Part shown: positions 25,878 through 32,855 of the stretch, piece after piece
Layout of the letters: every line of letters begins with the position of its first letter
How positions within the stretch are numbered: position 1 is the first letter of the stretch
NCBI GenBank assembly: GCA_003243425.1
Contig: QFQP01000033.1
Span: 20,812 to 84,811, forward strand
Direction of reading: 5' to 3'
Source: Archangium gephyra
GTDB lineage: Bacteria > Myxococcota > Myxococcia > Myxococcales > Myxococcaceae
Length of the DNA stretch: 64,000 nt
Notes under the pieces: generated by a model
What the model was told of the DNA's origin: nothing
Seen by the model: the letters and a program-made list of their open reading frames with translations, nothing else
Database searches by the model: none
Made by a program: the position numbers and the translations under genes

Positions 25878-27050
25878 TCAGAAGCTCGTGAAGAAGCGGG
25901 TGGACCACGTGAGGTTGGTGCCGCGAAGACCGATGGTAGCGACGCACTCGCCGGCCGCGATGACCTTCGCGACGTTCGACCAGTACGAGGTGTCGCCCGT
26001 TGCTCCCGACGACGTGCACGTGCTCGGTGTCTGCACGGTCGCCACGAACCAGTCGGCTGGCGGTTGAGTGCACAGCGCGCCTTCGGTGGTCTCGACCCGG
26101 TGGCTCCGCACCGAGATGGAGTTCGACTCGTCTGGGTACGGCACGCGGTAGCTCGCGCCGTCGGCCAGCGTGTGCCACTGCTCGCCCTTGATGTACGTGA
26201 CCACCAGCCCGAGCTCGACGTCGGCTGCGGTGACCGACGCCGCGTCGACTGCGTAGAGCGCGTCGAGCCCGCGCACCGGCAGCGGCGTGTCGAGCTCGAT
26301 GGCCGTGCGACCTGGCGAGAGCCGCACCGTTTCAGTCGCCGCCCGGTCGACCAACACGTCACCTTCGCCACGCAGCCTGAACGTCACCGGCCTGGGCGCA
26401 TTGAGCGGTGACAATTCTTCGTCGCGCACGTCGAGCGCCGTGATCTTCGGCAGTTGAATCGTCTGGCGCTCGGCGACGACCAGCTTGTTCCCGCAGCCGG
26501 AGCGTTGCGCGAAGTGCGAGACCTCGAAGCCTGCGATCTCGACGACGCGAATGTCGACGAGGTGCGAGGTGGGCACGTCGACGAGCGCGTTGCCCCGGTA
26601 CGTGCAGTCGGTGCCGGTGATGACGCCGTCGACGCGCGCCTGGAACCAGCCGTGGCTCTTGAGCTCCACGTGGAGCTGCCCGTCGACGATGGACAACTTC
26701 GCCGCGTCACCGCTGGTCTGGGTCACCGAGGTGAAGCGCTCGCTGCCCCACTGCGTGCCGTTGTCGCAGCCGCGCCGCACGTAGGCCGGGTAGTTCGGCT
26801 TCACGTCGATGATCTGCGGAAATTGTTCGTTGAGCGCGAACTGCAGGCTGAGCGGCCCCGTCGCCACGCCGCCGTCTTCGAGGTCGGTGAAGGCGTACAC
26901 CGACGGGTTCGCATCGCCGCGCGCCGACCAGGTCTGCACGATGGGGCCGCGCGTCGCGACGCCAGCGTCGTGTGGCGGTTCGCGGGGAACCTCGCTCGGG
27001 GGGCTGCACGCTGCGACGACGACCGCGACGGCGACGGAGAGATGTCTCAT
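25878..27050 (-). CDS. lipoprotein of a tandem paralogous pair, copy B
   Basis: 390 residues; MRHLSVAVAVVVAACSPPSE has lipobox VAAC. Same layout as copy A, with Cys pairs in the same places (RRGCDNG, TDCTYRG, SGCGNK, GALCTQ, STCTSS, GECVA) and the same closing pattern (LTWSTRFFTSF versus NWKMSFTTTN). It is the upstream gene of the pair. A palindromic site lies 57 bp before its start in the 233-bp gap that it shares with a divergent lipoprotein gene. Confidence 0.7.
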   Translation of the reverse strand: MRHLSVAVAVVVAACSPPSEVPREPPHDAGVATRGPIVQTWSARGDANPSVYAFTDLEDGGVATGPLSLQFALNEQFPQIIDVKPNYPAYVRRGCDNGTQWGSERFTSVTQTSGDAAKLSIVDGQLHVELKSHGWFQARVDGVITGTDCTYRGNALVDVPTSHLVDIRVVEIAGFEVSHFAQRSGCGNKLVVAERQTIQLPKITALDVRDEELSPLNAPRPVTFRLRGEGDVLVDRAATETVRLSPGRTAIELDTPLPVRGLDALYAVDAASVTAADVELGLVVTYIKGEQWHTLADGASYRVPYPDESNSISVRSHRVETTEGALCTQPPADWFVATVQTPSTCTSSGATGDTSYWSNVAKVIAAGECVATIGLRGTNLTWSTRFFTSF

Positions 27051-27106
27051 GCGTCACTGAGTACGTCCTCCGCAGGTCTGCATGAATACACAGCAGTGCA
27101 GAAGCG

Positions 27107-27124
27107 ATGTGCGAATTTGCACAT
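27107..27124. promoter_or_regulatory. ATGTGC/GCACAT inverted repeat in a divergent promoter gap
   Basis: ATGTGC (27107-27112) and GCACAT (27119-27124) are exact reverse complements around GAATTT. The site lies between the lipoprotein pair reading left and the DAG-rich lipoprotein reading right. Symmetry and position suggest a repressor or activator site; no regulator is adjacent. Confidence 0.4.
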
Positions 27125-27283
27125 GACGACGGCCATCGGCCCGCAGGGAATACGGTACAGACAGGCGTTCAGTGGGCGTGTGTGGTTCAGAGGGTGACCT
27201 CGCCAGCGCCGCTCGTCAGTACGCGCGGAGGTCGCCCCGACTGCACGGAGACAAGCCACCGAGCAGACGCGTATACGAGCGGC

Positions 27284-28147
27284 ATGCGTCGCGTCGCTCT
27301 GGGTCTGTTCGTTGTTCTGCTGTGGTCGTGCTCGCCGATGGGGCCCGGTGAAGACGGTGGCACCGAGGTGCCCACCGATTCGGGAGTCGTTGATGCCGGT
27401 GCTCAGCAAGACGCCGGTGGTGATCAAGACGCGGGTGTCGAGGTCGATGCCGGTGTTTCCGACGCGGGGACAGAACCCGACGCGGGCGTCGCTGACGCCG
27501 GTGAGGTCGATGCGGGAATTGCCGACGCCGGTCCGATGGGGCCGCGCGCGGGGTATGGCGTGATCAGCGGTGATTGCGGCCCGCTCTCGCTGATCGACCT
27601 GCACTCGCCGCTGCCGTCGACCTACGAGAACCGCATCGACTTCGAGATGATGAACTTCGATGCGGGCGCGCTGTCCGACGGCGGCTTCACCATGTTCAAC
27701 ACGCCCAACGCGGGTGGCAGCTCGGGCAACTCGGAGGTGTTCGCGTTCGAGGTGCTGCACCGCTGTGAATTCGCCGAGCTCGCCGCGACCGAGACGCAGG
27801 TCACGTACACGCCTCCGGGCAGCAAGAAGACTGACATCGTCGTGAACATCGAAGGCGAGATCGTCGGTGTGAGCGTGGCGCGCGCGTTCAAGTACCCGCC
27901 GGGTACGCCCCTGCCAGTGGCCGACGCGCGCAACCTGCTCAACGGCAAGTTCAGCGACATTCAGGTGAGCACGCAGAACGTGAACCCCCCGTGGCAGTGG
28001 AACAAGCAGATCCTCCACGTGCTCGCGTACGACGACGTCGCGAAGCAGGCGGTGATTGATGCCGCCGCGCAGATTGATGCCGGCGTGCGGGGCGACACCA
28101 TTCTGTTCATCACCACCACCGACGGTAATGACGCCTTCATCTACTGA
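27284..28147 (+). CDS. DAG-repeat lipoprotein
   Basis: 287 residues from the ATG at 27284: MRRVALGLFVVLLWSCSP gives a signal with lipidated Cys. A linker of about 60 residues follows, rich in Asp-Ala-Gly (VDAGVSDAGTEPDAGVADAG), a style common in myxobacterial surface proteins. The C-terminal domain of about 200 residues is mixed alpha/beta (YENRIDFEMMNFDAG, VFAFEVLHRCEFAEL, DIVVNIEGEIVGVSVARAF) with no recognised catalytic motif. The GyrB-like gene starts inside its last 20 bp, so translation of the two is probably coupled. Confidence 0.75.
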   Translation: MRRVALGLFVVLLWSCSPMGPGEDGGTEVPTDSGVVDAGAQQDAGGDQDAGVEVDAGVSDAGTEPDAGVADAGEVDAGIADAGPMGPRAGYGVISGDCGPLSLIDLHSPLPSTYENRIDFEMMNFDAGALSDGGFTMFNTPNAGGSSGNSEVFAFEVLHRCEFAELAATETQVTYTPPGSKKTDIVVNIEGEIVGVSVARAFKYPPGTPLPVADARNLLNGKFSDIQVSTQNVNPPWQWNKQILHVLAYDDVAKQAVIDAAAQIDAGVRGDTILFITTTDGNDAFIY

Positions 28148-29156
28148 GTCGGACGTCGAGCGCGTTCGAGCACGGCAGGGGATGTACGTGCTCGGCGGCA
28201 CCACTGCGGAGGGGCTCTGGCACACGCTGCTCGAACTCGTCGGCAACAGCTTCGACCAGTTTCTCGCGGGCGCCGCGACACGCATCAGCGTCGAAGTGGA
28301 TGATCGCTGGGCCACCGTCGAAGACGACGGCGACGGCATGCCAGTGGAGCTCATCGAGCCTGCGTTCATGAAGTTTCACCAGACGGCGACACTCGACGGG
28401 CATCAGCCGCACGTTCATCTGCGATCTGACGCGCTCGGTATAGGTGTCGTCATCGTCAACGCACTCGCTGAGCGGCTGGAGATTGAGACGCGTCGCAACG
28501 GTGTCGCGCATGCCGCGGCATTCTCGAGAGGAAAGCTCGTCGAGCCTCTTCGCGCACTCGGTCCGACCACTGCGCGTGGCACCCGTGTTCGCTTTCAGTT
28601 CGACGAAGAGATCTTCACCGATGGCGTTCGCTACGACCTTGAGGCGGTGAGGACCGCGCTGCAGACGCTCGCGTGGTTGTCGCCGAAGCTCGACCTTCGC
28701 TTTCAAGGCGAGTCGCTGCAGAAGACGGAAGGCCCCGCCGGTTGGCTGCGTGAACTCGCTCCGAATCTGGTGGCCTCGACCGTGCTCTCCGGCTTCGGCT
28801 CCGTCGATGGCGTCGACGTCGAGGTCGCGTTCGGTTGGCAGCGACGTTCCAGCGCGCCGGTCGTGAAAGCCTTCGTGAACTACGGCGAGACCGACGACGC
28901 CGAATCATCGAATCGCCGCGGGTTGATCAGCGCCGTTCGTACCTACGTGCGCGCGAAACGTGGCTCGAAAGAAATGACCGCGCACGACGGCCTCGTCGCC
29001 GTCGTGAACGTCGGGCTGATCGACCCGAAGTTCGGCGGGCCGACGAAGGCTCGTCTGGAAATGAAGGGCGTCGAGAAGGCCGTTCACCAGGTCGTGATGC
29101 GAACCATCAATTCATCGCCGCAGTGGTGGACCAGACTTCACGAAGCGATGCGCTGA
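28128..29156 (+). CDS. stand-alone GyrB/ParE-like GHKL ATPase without TOPRIM domain
   Basis: 342 residues from the ATG at 28128, which overlaps the preceding stop by 20 bp. It aligns with the N-terminal half of type II topoisomerase B subunits: ERVRARQGMYVLGG, the ATP motif LELVGNSFDQFLAG (Glu36, Asn40), DDGDGMPVELIEPAF, then the lid ALGIGVVIVNALAERLEIE. The transducer region follows (VKAFVNYGETDD, HDGLVAVVNVGLIDPKFGGP with the loop Lys in TKARLEM). It stops where the TOPRIM domain should start. Glu and Asn are kept, but the lid lacks the usual GGLHGVG form. Real topoisomerase activity is impossible without TOPRIM; ATP-driven clamp or signalling function is a guess. Confidence 0.75.
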   Translation: MTPSSTESDVERVRARQGMYVLGGTTAEGLWHTLLELVGNSFDQFLAGAATRISVEVDDRWATVEDDGDGMPVELIEPAFMKFHQTATLDGHQPHVHLRSDALGIGVVIVNALAERLEIETRRNGVAHAAAFSRGKLVEPLRALGPTTARGTRVRFQFDEEIFTDGVRYDLEAVRTALQTLAWLSPKLDLRFQGESLQKTEGPAGWLRELAPNLVASTVLSGFGSVDGVDVEVAFGWQRRSSAPVVKAFVNYGETDDAESSNRRGLISAVRTYVRAKRGSKEMTAHDGLVAVVNVGLIDPKFGGPTKARLEMKGVEKAVHQVVMRTINSSPQWWTRLHEAMR

Positions 29157-29389
29157 TCAGCCTTCATGGGTGGCCGGGCGAGGCGTGCTCCGTACGTCGA
29201 GTTCGTCGCGCGCGGCCCCTCGGCTTCGGGCATTTCGTCGCGCGCTTCACACGGGCTGTCGTGACCGGTTCACGTGTCACTTTTCGTCAATAGAGTGCGC
29301 AAATCGTCATCTGAAGTGGATGCACTTCGTGCCGTGTCGCGAGGCCAGTGCGAATCGGGCTCGTGCGAACACCCCTCGAAAGACTGCGC
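29157..29389. other. gap between convergent genes, nothing identified
   Basis: This stretch lies between the GyrB-like stop and the stop of the NlpC/P60 gene. It starts with the tail of a TGATCA. I see no strong hairpin with a T run, no RNA gene and no credible reading frame. Confidence 0.4.
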
Positions 29390-30325
29390 TCATTGAGGCC
29401 TGCGGCCGACGTAGCTCCGATCGTCGAGGTACGGCTGCGCGCTCGTGACCCGAACCCCGCTCGGCACCGACTCAATCATCTGCCCGTTGCCGAGGTAGAT
29501 GGCCACGTGACCGTCCTTCACCAGCAGGTCACCGGGCTGCAGCCGATCTTTCGGCACGTCCGGCAACTTCGCCTTCATGCCGCTCGAGTTGTGCCACTGC
29601 AGGTTGATGCCGGCCTTCTTCAACGTCGTCACCACGAAGCCCGAGCAGTCGTACCCGATGACGCCCTTCTACGAGACGTACGCCTTCTGCCCCTGCTGTT
29701 GGTACGTCTGCCCGTTGCCCGGCGTGCCGTAGCGGAACGGGCTCGCGCCACCGACGTAGGGCGCGCCGACCTGCGTCTTCGCCCACTCGAGCGCCGCCTG
29801 AATCGAACCGGACGGAGTGACCGGAGAAGACGTCGTCGCTTCACGCAACTTCGCCAGCGTCTGTGGCCCCGCCCAGCCGTCGACCGTCAGGCCCTTCATC
29901 TTCTGAAACGCCTTCACCGCCGCTTCGGTACCGGGCCCGAAGTTCCCGCCGATGGCGCCGTTGTAGAGGCCCAGTGACTTGAGCCGCTGCTGCAGCGCCT
30001 TCACTTCTTCGCCGCTCGCGCCGAGTGACAATTTCCCAGCGGCTGAAGGCGCTGGAGGCGCGACGGCAGCGCGCAACTTCGCCATCGTCTGCGGGCCCGC
30101 CCAACCGTCGACCGTCAGGCCGTGCTGACGTTGGAAAGCCTTCACCGCGGCTTCGGTCACCGGGCCGAACTTGCCGTCGGCGTTTGCGCCGTACAGGCCG
30201 ACCGCCTTGAGCGACTGCTGGAGTTCTTTGACCGCCGCGCCTGACGCGTCGCGCTGCAACCGGCCCGACGACGTCGACGACGTACGGCGTGCTGCAGAGG
30301 ACGACGTGGCGTTCACCTGGGTCAT
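29390..30325 (-). pseudogene. peptidoglycan-binding NlpC/P60 protein interrupted by an in-frame TAG
   Basis: One frame of 311 codons from 30325 to 29390 is broken only by TAG at 29669-29671. Upstream of it are two PG_binding_1 domains (each ending QRQHGLTVDGWAGPQTMAKL or QKMKGLTVDGWAGPQTLAKL) and the start of NlpC/P60 (ALEWAKTQVGAPYVGGASPF). Right after the stop codon comes KGVIGYDCSGFVVTTLKKAG with the catalytic Cys, then DLLVKDGHVAIYLGNG with the His. The truncated product would bind cell wall but lack catalysis. No signal peptide is evident. A substitution in a once-active cell-wall hydrolase, a sequencing error or suppression are all possible. Confidence 0.8.
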
Positions 30326-30401
30326 GCCCGGTTGTCGTCGCCGCTCCGGTCATGAATTTCCCCGGGGGCGTGTAAAGCCGTGCGTCAGCGCTTCTCGAAA
30401 C

Positions 30402-31667
30402 TCAGAAGCGCACGCTCGAGCCCACGTACGGCACCAGCTCGTGGAACACCGCGTTCGAGGTGCCGGCCGCTCGCGCGTCGGTGAAGTCGAACACCAGCCC
30501 CTGCACCCGCCCGAGGTCGGCGGCGTAGCGCAGCGCCAGGGTGAACGAGAGCGCGATGGGGCGATCGCGGTCTTTGAGCGGCAGCACCGTCAACGTGCGC
30601 ACACCGAAGGTTCCACCGACCATCGCCAGCGCCTCTTCTCCGAAGCCACGCGGCCCCGTCGCCGGCGACGACTGCGCGAACACGCCGGCGCCGAGCGACA
30701 CGGCCTCGGTCAGGTTGACGCTGCCGCCCACGCGCCCGGAGATGGACAACGCCGCGTCTTCTGGAGCCCGAGGGGCACGAAGGCTTCTGCCTCCGCCGAG
30801 AGGTGCGCGCGGCGCGTCGGCCTGAAGCGGAACCCGGCGATGAGGCGGAGCGGCGCGATGACCACCGAGCGCTCGAGCTCGAACATCATCGGCGTCTGCA
30901 ACACGTAGTCGGTCGGCGTGGTGGTGACCTGCACCTGGTCGGTCGAGTTGGCGAACGCGAAGCGCGGCGTGCGGACGCACGCGCCCACGGACCACTGCTC
31001 GTTGACCTGCCAGTCGACGCCCACGGCCGCTTCGAGCCCCGCGCGCCAGCTCGAGTTGCGCTGATGCACGAAGAGAAACGTGTTGTCGGTTTCACTCGCG
31101 AGGTCGACGCCCAGCTGCAGGCTCGAACGGTCGCGCTGCAGGAAACCGTAGAGCGCGCCGCCACGTTGAGGCTCGGGCTCACCGGTACGAGGCCGCGATG
31201 CCCGCGTGGTACACGGTGGTGTTGGTCTCGAGGTCGAGCCGCACGCGGCCCGTGGAGTTCAAGAAGGGCCCGTCGGCTTCGGTCTGGGCCGAGCGCGTGT
31301 CCTGCTCGGTGATGAGCACGGTGGCGCCCAGCACCCAGCGCTCACTCATGCGCCGCGCCAGCGAGAGCACGTTGGGCGAGGTGAACACGTCAGCCGAGGC
31401 CGGTGACAACGCCAGGCGGTCGTCAGCCGCGAGCATCGCCAGCGCATCAGGCACCTGGCGATAGCGCAGACCGTAGGTGGAGCCGCTCACGTCGAGGCGC
31501 GTGTCTTCGGCCTCGGCGAGCCCGGCGGGGTTGTACCAGAAGCCCGCACCGTCTCGGTTGCCCGCCACCACGGCGCCGGCAGTCAGCGCGGCTTCGTCAG
31601 AGAAATAGAGGCGCTCACCGTACCCGGGCGCAGCGGCCAGCAGCGCTGTGACGGTGAGCGCCAGCAT
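30402..31667 (-). pseudogene. OMPP1/FadL-type outer-membrane transport protein with three frameshifts
   Basis: The start MLALTVTALLAAAPGYG is a signal peptide, and GAGFWYNPAGLAEAEDTRLD is the NPAG signature of FadL/TodX-like barrels. The frame ends at 31179, but the protein continues in other frames: VSPSLNV, then GALYGFLQRDRSSLQLGV and VHQRNSSWRAGLEAAVGVDW through AFVPLGLQ, then DAALSISGRVGGSVNL to the barrel-closing VPYVGSSVRF at 30402. Restoring one base at about 31178, 31163 and 30764 rebuilds a single roughly 420-residue barrel. Each lesion is in a short G or C run, which fits either decay or homopolymer miscalls. FadL-type pores pass hydrophobic molecules. Confidence 0.75.
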
Positions 31668-31676
31668 TACCGAGCC

Positions 31677-32828
31677 TCAGAGGCTGCGCTCGTACACGCG
31701 CCACTTTTTGTAGACGGCCGCGCCCATGCGCTCGATGCCGCGGTTGATGCCGTGGTTGTCTTCGAGCGTCCACGACAGCTCGCCGGCGTCGTACCCGGCC
31801 TTCTTGCCGCGAATCGAAATCTCCTCGTACAGGCACGCCACCAGCGCGCCGTACTTACGCGACGCGCGGTATTCGTTCTTCACGCCCAGCATGATGAGGC
31901 GGATGTTCTTCGGCCGGTTGAATTTGAGCCGCCAGAGCATCTTCACGAGGTTGATGGGGTTCTTCATCAGCTCGCCGTTGAAGTCGCGAATGAGCTCGTT
32001 GATGTCGGGGATCGCGAAGAGCATCGCGGCCGGCTTGCCGTCGACTTCGGCGACGTAGGCAATCTGCTCGTCGATGAACATCTTGTACTCGTTGGCGATG
32101 ACCTCGAGTTCCTGGTCGGTGAAGGGCGTGAACTGCCAGTTCTCCTTCCAGGCCTCGTTGTAGATGTCCTGAATGATGCCGGCCTCGCGCTTCATGTGCG
32201 CGAGCTCCATGGTGCGGATCTTCACGTTGGGGAGCTCGCGCGTCTTCTTGGCGATCTTCTGCGTGAACTCGTCCATCGGAATGTTGCGGTCGTACTTCCA
32301 CCCCAGCAGGTCCTTCGCCTTCTCGTAGCCGGAGTTGAGGATCAGCTGGTCCATGAACGGGCGGTTCCACGTGGTGCCGATCATCGACGGCGTGTCGAAG
32401 CCTTCGATGAGCACGCCCATCTCGCCCTTGGAGTCCATGGTCAGCGGGCCACGCATGCGCACGCGGCCCTTCGCGCGGCCCCAGTCTTCGGCCACCTTGA
32501 AGAGCGCCTTGCTGACCTCCACGTCGTCGATGCAGTCGTAGAAGCCGAAGAACGCGGTCTTCGGGTCTTGCGGCCAGGTCTTGTCGAAATCGAAGTCGAC
32601 CTGCGCCGAGATGCGGCCGACCGGCTTGCCGTCTTTGAACGCGGTCCACGTCGCGGCTTCACCGTGCGCGAGGAACACCGATTTTTTGGGGTCCAACTGC
32701 TTGCGGTAGTCGTCGAGCAGCGGCGGAACCCAGTTCTTCTCTTTGTCGAGGCCGATGGACCACGGAACACGGAGGAAGACCTCGAGGTCCTTCTTGTTGG
32801 TGACGGGGCGAACTTCGATGGCGCTCAT
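31677..32828 (-). CDS. GNAT-like acyltransferase-type protein
   Basis: 383 residues from the ATG at 32828 (MSAIEVRPV); a start at 32852 adds eight residues. The protein looks like two GNAT-related lobes: an N-terminal part with WVPPLLDDYRKQLDPKK and FFGFYDCIDDVEVSKALF, and a C-terminal part with IAYVAEVDGKPAAMLFAIPD and LEDNHGINRGIERMGAAVYK. The last motif is the usual acyl-CoA-binding end of GNAT folds. Such twin-lobe proteins are often annotated as N-acetyltransferases without a known substrate. Nine bases separate its stop from the broken barrel gene. Confidence 0.7.
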   Translation of the reverse strand: MSAIEVRPVTNKKDLEVFLRVPWSIGLDKEKNWVPPLLDDYRKQLDPKKSVFLAHGEAATWTAFKDGKPVGRISAQVDFDFDKTWPQDPKTAFFGFYDCIDDVEVSKALFKVAEDWGRAKGRVRMRGPLTMDSKGEMGVLIEGFDTPSMIGTTWNRPFMDQLILNSGYEKAKDLLGWKYDRNIPMDEFTQKIAKKTRELPNVKIRTMELAHMKREAGIIQDIYNEAWKENWQFTPFTDQELEVIANEYKMFIDEQIAYVAEVDGKPAAMLFAIPDINELIRDFNGELMKNPINLVKMLWRLKFNRPKNIRLIMLGVKNEYRASRKYGALVACLYEEISIRGKKAGYDAGELSWTLEDNHGINRGIERMGAAVYKKWRVYERSL

Positions 32829-32855
32829 GGCGCCTTCGCCTACACCAATCACGCG

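Noticed and set aside
29669..29671. Reading the NlpC/P60 TAG as a recoded amino acid
   Set aside because: No recoding structure or second example was seen in the window; a simple nonsense change or sequence error is more economical.
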